Below are positions 1 through 8,905 of a stretch of 64,000 nucleotides of DNA, piece by piece. Each line of letters starts with the position of its first letter. Positions within the stretch are counted from its first letter, which is position 1. This stretch comes from Eupeodes corollae (Eukaryota > Arthropoda > Insecta > Diptera > Syrphidae). The notes under the pieces are model-generated. The model ran no database searches, had not been told where the DNA came from, and saw only the letters and a list, made by a program, of their open reading frames with translations. The DNA is taken from the NCBI RefSeq assembly GCF_945859685.1, contig NC_079147.1, positions 189,517,174 to 189,581,173 of the forward strand, read 5' to 3'. The translations under genes were made by a program, and so were the position numbers.

Positions 1-1172
1 GAAAAGAGAAAAAGAAAGAAGAAAAAAATGTTGATCATCGCATCATACGTGTCTTTTGGTAATTTCGTTCCGTTTTTTTTTAAACTTTTTTAAAATTTCA
101 ATTAACTTGGCAAAAACAACAAAATATGACAAGTAAAAGAAAGAGGAAAAGAAAAGAAGAGAAGAGACAAAAGTGCGATTTGTCAAGCGGGTTTGCGCAC
201 TTGTTGCATACAATTTGTTTCAACCATCAAGCTTAAAGCGTTGCCTTGCGGTAGTTTAATCGTCCAACAATTTACTCGCTTTAAACAACGTTAATTTATT
301 TCGGTGTCTTTCTTTACCATCATCCTCTCTTATTCTCTATTTTGTAAAAGCTTTTCGCGATTAATTTCGTTTTAGTTTAAATTTTGTCTCTTAATTTTTT
401 TTGCTGTTGTTTGTTTAAATATTTACTCTCTCCTCTCATCGTCGGACGGGACGATCGCGGTTTGATCATATATTTGTTGTGTGTTGGATAAGCAATTTTC
501 ATAACGGCATATATTTAAGCCAAGTTTATTTAGTGGTACAAAAAAAGAAAAAAAAAAAAGAATTAAATGAAAGAGGAAGCGAAAAAATGGTGCTATTACA
601 TATTATTTGTAATTTCACTTTCTTTTGAAAGAAATAAAATAAAAATGTGTTTGCACATGGCTCCGGGCGACGACAACGGGCGGCCATAACCGTAATACAA
701 GTACAAGTGTTTTATGTACCAAGAGCATGTGGAATTATTATTTTGTTTTGTGATTTTTTATTTTTTGAAATTTTTACATAATCTGACGAGAAAGAGAGGG
801 AGAGAGAGTGAAAAAAAAATTAAATATCTTTTTGTTATTATTTTTGTTTTTTTATTTTATTTTTGCAGTTTTTTGATTGCGATTGAAGAAAAAATAATAA
901 ATGTGCCAAAATGTTTGTTAAACTAACAAATACGTGCCAGTAAAAATTTAATTGTATACACAAAAAAGTGAGTGAAAACAAAATATTTTAAATATAATTC
1001 AAATGGTTTAAGATAAATATTTGAAAAAAATCAACGACTAAAGGAATTTCAACAAAAGTTTGGATAAGGAGACCATCAAAGAGCATAAAACATCTGAAGG
1101 GAATTTTCAATATCCTTAAAGCTCTTTGAGGATTTTCGGATTAATTTCGATTTAATTTTTTTGACAAGTTTG
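1..1172 (+). other. Candidate 5' leader exon ending in a GTAAGT donor
   Basis: No coding frame is recognised. The stretch is A-rich and purine-rich, has no similarity to the repeat families elsewhere in the window, and contains two GC-richer patches (about 438-460 and 658-690). It ends in a textbook splice donor, with GT at 1173-1174 followed by AAGT. Long, A-rich, non-coding first exons followed by very long introns are common in fly regulatory genes, so a 5'UTR exon is a reasonable reading. No promoter element was identified and the exon start is not defined. It could equally be ordinary non-coding DNA with a chance donor. Confidence 0.3.
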
Positions 1173-2060
1173 GTAAGTTTCTTTGCGTTTTGTTTACATA
1201 ACAATTTTAAATTAGACAAAAAATAGAATTATTAGTTAAAAATGTTGTTTTTTTAAATAATTATCGAAGCATGTTTTATGCAACTTTTAAAAATTGGTAA
1301 CGTAAATTATATTCGTGTTTTTTGGAATTCCATGTAGGTATAGAGCAGTGCAAATTTTCCAAAAAAAAAAAAAAACAGATTCTTCGGGTTTATATTTTTA
1401 AAAGTTGAACATTTGTCGAAATAATTCAGAAACAAAACAATACAAAAACAAGCTTAATTTAGATGAGAACTTATTTAAACTGAACCCGAAATTGGAGACT
1501 CAAATTTGACTTTTATCAATGGTGACGGCCGGCGGTGTCACGGACCGGGTTTTTCGAAATGTGTTACTAATATTTGGTGTTTTTATTTAAAATATATGCT
1601 CCTTGACAATGAAACAATGATTATAAATTAACAGAAGCTCTTTTATTACAATATACAAATTCAAATTCAACAAAAAAGGGAAAAGAAGTTATTCGCAGTT
1701 TTTTGCTTACCCGGTCCCACAGACCAGCAGGTAACATTTGGCGGGATAGTAAAAGTTACAATTTAAAAGAGAATATTTAAAAAAAATATAAAAAATAATG
1801 TTTATTTTATATGTTTTTATATTTTATATTTTCCATTTTCAAAATTTAATTGAAAGGGTTTCGTTCGTAGATTACGGCCTAACTACTCATGAAGATCTTT
1901 GCGTGCAAAAAATGGAGGTATATTTCTTGACACTAACTTTATGCAAAATATCAAAGAAATATTACAGATTATATGACCTTATTAAACAAACAAATAAAAA
2001 AAAAACTTAGTTAAGTCAGCTTACAAAAATAAAACTTAATTTTTATTTAGTTTTACAAAT
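1173..2060. other. AT-rich non-coding stretch with a GC-rich inverted repeat
   Basis: No gene is seen. The only structure is a 9-bp perfect inverted repeat, GGACCGGGT at 1542-1550 and ACCCGGTCC at 1709-1717, each in a locally GC-rich patch. A second small hairpin (GTGAC/GTCAC, 1522-1526 and 1537-1541) lies beside the left arm. Confidence 0.4.
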
Positions 2061-2789
2061 ATTAAGTTCCCAAAAGAAGTTTTTGTAATGGGTCCGATTT
2101 GTCAAATTGAAAATTTTGACATTTCTCGATGTTTCAAGGTCCCTAGAGTCGAAATAAAAGATTTTTAGAAAGACGTCTGTGCGTGTGTGTGTATGTCCGT
2201 GTGTCCATACGTCCGTACGTTCGTGACGTTTTTTTCGTCGTCCATATCTCAAGAACCAGAAGAGATATCGATTTCAAATAAATTTTGTTATACAGATAAT
2301 AAGGCAGAAATTGCAGAAAGGGCTCTAAAGAAAATTGCGTGGGTGGTTTTTCTACCATAGCAGTTTAAAAAAATAAAAAAGTTCAAGATTTTGGTCTACC
2401 CTAAATATCTTAAGAACCAAAAACGCCAGGGACTTGAATTGAATGTTATTTAATATATTGTGACGTAATACCAATCAAGTATATTTTTTAAAAAATATCC
2501 AACTAACGGTTTTTTTATAAATCAAAAAAACTGAACAAAAATTTGTCACCTCGAAAATTTTACGAATACTAAATGATTTCATCTCCAAAATAATTTCGGG
2601 CAAAGAAAAATAACGTTTTTAACATCTGGTAAAACTTTGAGAAAATTCGAATTTATATTTTTTTTATAAAACCTACAAAAAAACGTAACTCAAAGTTGGT
2701 GAAAATTGAATTTCGACTCAAATGTCTTTTCAAGAATTTGAGATTATGTCTTCCAACTTATTTTAACTTATAAGAACTATTGTTTTTAG

Positions 2790-3140
2790 CGTTGTAAGTG
2801 TTTGACCAATTCTTTTTTAATACTTATTTACTATGTTTTATTAGGCTCTTTTGGGCTTTTTGTTTTTTGGAATGCGAATAAATAAAAAACTTTATTCCAT
2901 TCTTTTACTCAACGTTTCGTAAGAATTCCTTACTTCTTCAGGGGATTTGTTTGTTCTTAATTCAATACTTGTATTAAATCACATTATAATTGTTAAAAAC
3001 TCCGTATTGCATCCTCCCGACAGCACTGACACAAATTTAAAATAAATAACAAATACAATATAAAATAAAACAAGCAAAAAAAAATAAATCACTAAACTAG
3101 ACGAGAAAGACATTTATATTACAGCTTAATTTTCAGGTTT
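2790..3140 (-). repeat. Inserted repeat with hammerhead-like motif (possible Penelope-like end)
   Basis: This segment interrupts DINE-like copy 1. About 75 bp of it (2868-2945) recurs at 6664-6748 inside a LINE, so it is a dispersed repeat. Read on the minus strand it contains a CTGAAGA...GAAACGTT fold followed by an A/T-rich tail with AATAAA. Penelope-like retroelements are known to carry hammerhead motifs with the same word order. No GIY-YIG or reverse transcriptase frame was found here, so the family is inferred from the motif alone. Confidence 0.4.
2906..2942 (-). ncRNA. Hammerhead-like motif, copy a
   Basis: On the minus strand the order is CTGAAGA (2941-2935), one A, stem II GTAAG (2933-2929), a 5-nt loop, CTTAC (2923-2919), then GAAAC (2918-2914) and GTTGAGT. 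CUGANGA and GAAA flanking a stem are the conserved core of hammerhead ribozymes. The short A-C/G-T closing pair after GAAAC would be a minimal stem III. Stem I is not convincing, so activity is doubtful. Confidence 0.4.
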
Positions 3141-3744
3141 TTAGCATTTGAAAAAATTTAGAAAAAAATCAAATTCAAAGACAGTTTTTTTACAAAAAAT
3201 AAAAAATTAATACAAGTTGGAAAAAATTATTTTTTTAAACTACTTTTATCTTTTAAAAAATATTGTTGTCAACATTCAGTAAAATTTTAGGTTAAATCGA
3301 GTTGACTGTTGTTTTTATAAAAATAAAAACTTAAAAGAAATTTTAACAAGGTTGGTAAAAATTGATTTTCGACTCAAATAGCTTTTCAAAAATTTAAAAT
3401 ATTGTGTCCAAACTTTTTTTTATTTCACAGAAAATATTGGTTTTGATATTCAGGAGTTGCTTTTTATAGAATCCGTTTTTTCATAAAGAAAATAAAGTCT
3501 ACAAAAAATAGTACTCAAATTTGGTTCGCTTCCTGATATCTTTCAAATTTGATTAAAAATCTATTTAACAAAACTAGATTTTCAAACTAAACTGTTTCTT
3601 GATATGAAAAATATTGTTGATAATTTAAAAATTTTTAAGAATAATTCAACTACTAACTTTTTATCTTAACCTAACTTTTAAGGAGGGCAAATCGGCAGAC
3701 GGGATGGGAAGTTATCAGTGTGGGTCGCATCCCAGCCTCTTTTT

Positions 3745-4599
3745 AATTATGCAGTTGATTCGGGGTCAGCACAAAGATTGTAGGATTATACAAAAATTGA
3801 AAACATTTTTTTTTTAGTGTGCGAAATTTCATGAAACCATGGGTTACCAAAATTAGCTAGCTGAGAGACCTTATGTTGCTGCTTTAAAAACGCACTGGTT
3901 AAGGAGAGATTTTTGTGACACCAACACGATACAAAAAGCAGTTTTTTCTTATATAAATGCTGCTGACAGCGATTTCAATTCTGTCACGTTTTTGTTTTGT
4001 GTTATGATTGCAGGCAAAAACATTAGTTCTCAAAAAGTGCAGTAGACAATAAAACGCGTTAGCCTTCGCTGAGAAATGAAAAATGTAGGCCAACAAATTA
4101 ATTATCTACGAACATTCCTTCGAGATATCATTTTTTCAACATTTATTTTCCAGACTCGAGCTGACTTAAAAATTCTATCCCCAGCTAGATCCTTCCGTAT
4201 TTGTTATATGTGAATCATACTTTGCTACGGATATTTTTGCTAAAAAAACGCACCGAATGTCAAAAGTTTTCCTTGAAGTTTAAAAGAGTCAGCGGGAATA
4301 AGTGGCCCAGATGTCTTTACCCCTCGTTTCAATATACCAAAGAAGAATTTGACAGAAATAGTTAAAATGTGCTAATCTCACCGTTTTTCAAAAATATGAT
4401 TTTGTATATGTTTAATACAATTCAACTGGAACGTTTTATAGTTGTCAAAACATTAGTGTATTTTTGAAATGGGTTAACCTGCCGTTTAAAAGTTTGAGGT
4501 CAATAGCCTTCTGTGTTTCAAGATATTTGATTACAAAATCTGAGTGTTTTTTACTTGCGCCATCTAGGAACTACATATGTACTTATATGTCAAATATTA
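3745..4599. other. Unique AT-rich sequence, nothing recognised
   Basis: There is no supported coding frame and no similarity to the window's repeat families that I can see. Confidence 0.5.
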
Positions 4600-4901
4600 A
4601 AAAAAAATTAAGTGGCGCAACATTCCATGACGAACCAGGGCCTAGTGAATTAAAACACTCAACAATTCTTGTATGCGAGTAATGTTGTCAGAGATGGAAG
4701 GGTCCTACAGTTTATATGCCGAATCCAAACGGCAAATTTGAGAAAGCACTTTTCATGACAATATTTACTCTTGGAGAATTTGTCAATTCCTCGCAAGAGG
4801 CAGTACCCGTGAAAAGAGTTAGGTGGTTCAGGCAGGGATTGAACCCAAGATCCCTTGCATGACAGTTCAACGCACTAACCATCATGCTACGGGTACTACC
4901 A
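4600..4901 (-). mobile_element. tRNA-derived SINE, full-length copy
   Basis: This is a minus-strand copy of a ~300-bp family found six times in the window. The head carries RNA polymerase III-type boxes: A box at 4889-4879 (reads TAGCATGATGG) and B box at 4845-4835 (reads GGTTCAATCCC). This is typical of a tRNA-derived promoter. The body contains the shared block around 'CCTCTTGCGAGGAATTGACA' and the tail ends in the conserved 'TTGCGCCAC'-type terminus. Imperfect flanking direct repeats (ATATGTCAAATATT before 4600, ATATGTCAAGTATT after 4901) look like a target-site duplication with one change. Confidence 0.85.
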
Positions 4902-4959
4902 AATATGTCAAGTATTGCATTCGCAAACATTTTAAACTCGAGATTATAATGAAATTTGA

Positions 4960-5700
4960 CATAACGATGGTAGAGAAATCGAAAAAAAAAATGGTTACCC
5001 CGACTCCGATCGTCTGTCTGTCTGTCCTCGCCACTTGGACAAAGCCATTAGTCGATAGACTTCACATTTTAAAATTAATGTTTTTAGCCGATTTGCGTTA
5101 GATGATTTTTCCATTGTTTGTTTAGACTAAAAATAACTCTAGCCCCAGTAAAAATGGTTTGCCCGAAAATCAAAAGTTAGAAGTTTCTAAGAAACAAACC
5201 GAAATATTTTTTTTTATTTTCTTTAAATTTTGTTTCTTAGTTTTTCTTGTTTCAATTAAAATTTAGTCTTTTTTAATTGCTTCAGAACCCTCGATGATGA
5301 ACTAATGACCCGATTTCAATAATGTTTTTTTTTTTAACCAAGCTCTTATACTGTCTAAATAGTATTTGATGATCAATAATGTTCTTGTTTTTATTTTTGA
5401 TTTCTAAGAAAATATTATACATTTTTTCGAAATTCCATCCATCTATAATGGCTCATACTTTTTTCGAATTTAAAATATATTTTAAAACCGAGATTAAAAT
5501 ATGTTGTATATAAAAATTGAATGCAAAAAAAAAAAAAAACATTTTTAAAAAATGACGATTGTGAAATACAAATTTTGAATAATTATTTTATTGAAAAATC
5601 AGATGACATTTAAATTTTTGAAGACAAACCTTTTTTCAGGTAAATTTTGGAATAATAAAATACAGCAAATATTTTATTTTTAAGGTTTTTATTATAAGAA
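4960..5700 (+). repeat. Interspersed repeat family C, copy 1
   Basis: This is non-coding. It has collinear similarity to 32850-33570 and, in its second half, to 54700-55265. Shared landmarks are the 'CCGTCTGTCTGTC' pyrimidine block near the start, 'TTGCTTCAGAA', and the 'AAATTCGATATCTC'-type block that is weak in this copy. It includes a CAG/GTAAAT sequence at 5637-5645 that resembles a splice ratchet but lies in a repeat. The element class is unknown. Confidence 0.5.
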
Positions 5701-6289
5701 ATCCGGTGGGATTTTACTATGAAAATTACATATTATTAGCAATAATATTTTTTATTCAAGGAAATAATTTTGAGGTTAACACCTTTATTTACTCTTGAAA
5801 TATTCGAATAGAAAATCAGTGTTTACCAATTTTGTGTAGTATTTTTTAGAAAAATGTATTTTGGTGTTAAAAACAATGATTTTGTTTGTTACTGTTTTGA
5901 TCTTAAATTAAATCAACGCATAACATCTTAATTTGCAAGTTTGAACTGATTGGAAGAAATGGTTTAAGATTTATGGCTAAGACGGTCCCACTTTTTTGAC
6001 TTCTTTATCATCGCAATGTTATGTTTGAATAAAATCTCGAGTTTAAAATTTGTTTATAAAGCAAAACATGTATGTAAGTTGTCGATAAACCAGATTTCTT
6101 ACTCAAATATCTTGAAAACTAAAATGGCTATTAAACTGAAATGCTTTAAATGTCTTTTTAACACATTTAAAAAAATATAACTTTTCATTTTTTAAGTACA
6201 CCAATTAGAAGTTTTTTTTTAAATCTTTCCAATGCAGAAAATATTTTAAAACTGACCCTTTTTATGAACACAACATTGGTCGTTAACGT
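5701..6289. other. AT-rich sequence, nothing recognised
   Basis: No supported coding frame or clear repeat is visible. Confidence 0.5.
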
Positions 6290-6649
6290 TAACTTCCAAA
6301 CTTAAATCCCTAGGCTTTAACGATAAATTTGTTAGTTGGGTTTCGTCGTACTTATACAATAGATCGTACAGCGTAGTTTTTAAGAATGAGCGGTCATCAT
6401 GTTTTTATACCAATTCTGGCGTACCACAAGGTAGCCAATTAGGACCTTTACTGTTTGTTTTGAACGTTAACGATTTACCTTCTCATCTATTTTAATTTAC
6501 GTTGATGACATGAAAATTTTCAAACTTATTGACTCACTTGACGACTGTTAACTCCTACAAGATTATCTTAATAGTTTTGAGAAGGGTGTTTTATAAATAA
6601 GCTTTTACTAAACATAGACAAATGTAAATGTTTAGTTTTATTATTGGTA

Positions 6650-6830
6650 ATGCATTCTGTTTTGGTCAATTGATTTTGAATGCAAATAAAAAACTTAATT
6701 TCATCTTTTACCCAACGTTTCGTCGCTAATCACGACTTCTTCAGGTTTTTTTTTTTTTTATGAAACAAATGTAAATCAATGTGTTTTACACGCAAACAAA
6801 ATGTTTTGACTTTCAATTATCAATTAGGCT
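6650..6830 (-). repeat. Second copy of the hammerhead-bearing repeat, inside the LINE
   Basis: This is an insertion splitting the LINE reading frame between the YVDD region and the C-terminal part. It shares about 75 bp with the insertion at 2868-2945, in the same orientation. It ends in a run of T at about 6746-6758 (an A run on the minus strand). Confidence 0.5.
6709..6745 (-). ncRNA. Hammerhead-like motif, copy b
   Basis: On the minus strand it reads CTGAAGA (6744-6738), one A, stem GTCG (6736-6733), 7-nt loop, CGAC (6725-6722), then GAAAC (6721-6717) and GTTGGGT. The stem differs from copy a (GTAAG/CTTAC) yet pairing is kept, which argues that the fold is real. Total stem-loop length is 15 nt in both copies. 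Stem I is not obvious. Confidence 0.45.
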
Positions 6831-7530
6831 CTTCTTATTTGATTAAATTCTCTACTTTCTATGACCCAGGTATTATTCTTGACTCAAAATTAACTTTTAA
6901 AAATTATTATGACTATATTATTAAAAAGGCAAATAAGACACTCTGATTTATAAAACGGTTTTCACATGATTTTCGCGACCCTTATATTCTTAATCTTCTT
7001 TATAAATCAGTTATAAGACCAATATTCCAATATGGCTGCATAATATAGGCTCCCTTTTATTAAGTCCATATAAACAGAATAGAAGGAGTACAAAGAAGAT
7101 TAATGCTCTTTTGCCTCCGTTTCTTCCCATGGTCCAATAGGCTCGAACTTCCGCCCTACAATCATAGGCTCACACTCATCACTCACTTTCTAAACACAGA
7201 GAGAACATTCAGCTGTGCTTTATTATAAAATCAATGGGTCAGTCATATCACCATCAATTTTCGAACAATTAAACTATATTTATAGCCGTTCAAGTATTAG
7301 AAGACAAGTTCCTTTACGTCTTATATCAAGCAGATCAAAACATGGTAAAAACAGTCCCCTCAACCAATTGATTTCAGTTTACAACAAGTATTTATTATAC
7401 TCGTATTCCGTAATTTAAAGTAATTTTTTTCAATACTTCGATTAAGCTTCTTTAATGTAAGAACAAATGTAAAATTAGTCTTAAATTCTGACGTTAGTTT
7501 GTTTAACGAATTCAATAAATAAATCTACGT

Positions 7531-8079
7531 GGTCTTTTTTTCGTTTAATATTTCTTCTGAGCAACTTCTAAGATGTGAGTACTTGCAACCAAGTCGCCTT
7601 TTCCAATGTATTTTATATTATTGATTCTCGTACTTCTCTAATGGTATATGCTCCAACTGTCCTGATACTTGAAATTAGTATTCCTATTATAAATGCTTTT
7701 CATTACCTTACCAACAAATTAAAATAAGTTAATAAAGTCATAAAAACTATTATAAATTGTATAATAATTATTTTACCAAAATTATAGTTTATATTATTTC
7801 TTGAATGACAATTATTCATTGAATTTAATCCAAATCAATTATTTATAATCTCATTCATATGAATTTTGAAATCTCATTAGATTAATAGTTAAAAAACATA
7901 CAAATTGATAAACAGCTTTTTTAATTAAGAAACACGTTTTTCTGCTATGGATTATTTTAATTTCTCTTTGTTGTGAAATTTAATTTGCTCTAAAACATAA
8001 TTTATTTAAATTAAAGAGATCCACTAGAAATGGCTGTTTTTACATGTGATAGGGCAAGTATTGGACTTAAACTAAAAAA
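7531..8079. other. AT-rich sequence, nothing recognised
   Basis: No gene or known repeat is visible in this interval. Confidence 0.5.
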
Positions 8080-8905
8080 AAAAGAGGCTGAGATGCGACC
8101 CACACTGATAACTTCCCATCCCGTCTGTCAATTTGTCTTGCTTAAAAGCTTAAATTTGCGTTCTATTTTTTATGAAAAAACGGACTGTTGGATTTTCCTA
8201 TAATAATTACTGAATATCGAAAACAATATTTTCTGTGAAAACAAATTTTTGAAAAGCTATTTGAGCCGAAAGTAAATTTTTACCAAGTTTTAGTATTGTT
8301 TCTTTTTAGAGTTTTATTTTTTGTAAAAAAACTGTCAATTCGATTTTTTCAAAATTTTACTGAATGTTAACAACAATATGTTTTTAAAGATAAAAGTATT
8401 TTTTAACCAATTTCTACAATTTTTGAAAAGATATTTGAGTCGAAAATCAATTTTTACTAACTTTTATACATTTTTTTTAGGTTTTTATTTTTTGTAAAAA
8501 AAACTGCCGTGGCATAATGGTTAGTGCGTTGGACTGTCATGCAAGGGGTCTTGGGTTCAATCCCTGCCTATGCCACCTTAATTTAAAAAATTAATTTTCG
8601 CGGGTACTGCCTCTTGCGAGGAATTGACAATTCCTTCAAGAGTAATTCTTGTCATGAAAAAGTGCTTTCTCAAATTAGCCGTTCGGATTCGGCCTTAAAT
8701 TGTAGGTCCCTTCCATTCCTGACAACAGTACTCGCACACAGGAATGGTTGAGAGTTGTAAGTCACTAGGCCCTGGTTCACAACGGACTGTTGCGCCACCC
8801 CATTTGATTTTTGATTTGAAAAAAAACTGCCAATTCGATTTTTCTCAACATTTTTCAGAATGTTGAAAACAATATTTCTTATAAATAAAAATAACCATGT
8901 AACAA
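8080..8905 (-). mobile_element. DINE/Helentron-like repeat, copy 2, split by a SINE
   Basis: This is a minus-strand copy beginning with the family 3' terminus (AAGAGGCTGAGATGCGACC, then AACTTCCCAT at 8110-8119). It runs through several ~175-bp units and fades out near 8905, so the 5' block is missing. A SINE (8509-8818) has inserted in one unit with a perfect 13-bp target duplication. Confidence 0.7.
8509..8818 (+). mobile_element. tRNA-derived SINE inserted in DINE-like copy 2
   Basis: This copy has A box TGGCATAATGG at 8510-8520 and B box GGTTCAATCCC at 8554-8564. The body and 3' end match the other copies and end in the 'GACTGTTGCGCCACC' terminus near 8785-8800 plus a T-rich tail. It is flanked by a perfect 13-bp direct repeat AAAAAAAACTGCC at 8496-8508 and 8819-8831, the hallmark of LINE-mediated insertion. 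The head is slightly shorter than in the copies at 4600 and 37230. Confidence 0.9.

Larger units (their letters stand above)
2061..3744 (+). mobile_element. DINE/Helentron-like repeat, copy 1
   Basis: This is the first of at least six recognisable copies of one non-coding family. The 5' part holds a conserved block (about 2085-2350) with a GT/ACGT-rich microsatellite at about 2178-2228. The middle carries degenerate ~175-bp units recognisable by words such as 'GAAAATTGAATTTCGACTCAAA'-like phrases around 2700 and 3360. The 3' end has the sub-terminal repeat ATGGGAAGTT (3704-3713) inside a hairpin with GGGATG at 3701-3706 and CATCCC at 3728-3733, then a T-rich end. About 2790-3140 is unrelated DNA inserted in it, carrying a hammerhead-like motif. 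No protein is encoded. The architecture resembles Helentron-associated DINE elements; that assignment is inferred. Confidence 0.65.
6290..7530 (+). pseudogene. Jockey-like LINE ORF2 remnant (reverse transcriptase to C-terminus)
   Basis: This is the 3' half of a non-LTR retrotransposon polyprotein. Reverse transcriptase motifs are readable across frames: 'SGVPQGSQLGPLLF' near 6410-6455, then, one frame away, 'YVDDMKIF' (the catalytic YxDD box, 6498-6522). After an inserted repeat (6650-6830) the C-terminal part resumes: 'GIILDSKLTF', 'ANKTL', 'VIRPIFQYGC' and 'RIEGVQRR', in the order usual for Jockey-clade ORF2. The last open piece, 7215-7418, belongs to the same tail. Stops and frameshifts show it is dead. 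The 5' part (endonuclease, ORF1) is absent. The 3' end near 7520 has AATAAATAAAT. Confidence 0.85.

Noticed and set aside
2178..2228. ACGT/GT-rich microsatellite as an independent feature
   Set aside because: It occupies the same place in DINE-like copies 1 and 4, so it is a variable part of that element.
4712..4930. Open frames over the SINE copies (also 37351-37536 and 62782-62967) with similar predicted proteins
   Set aside because: Similarity between these frames reflects the shared SINE DNA; the family is tRNA-derived and non-coding.
5625..5650. Pyrimidine tract CAG/GTAAAT resembling a ratchet point
   Set aside because: It lies within repeat family C, and a similar junction occurs at the homologous position of copy 3, so it is more likely a property of the repeat than of a host intron.
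8509..8580. Possible functional tRNA gene
   Set aside because: A and B boxes are present, but the anticodon stem does not pair properly, there is no 3' acceptor stem, and the sequence continues into a repeated SINE body.
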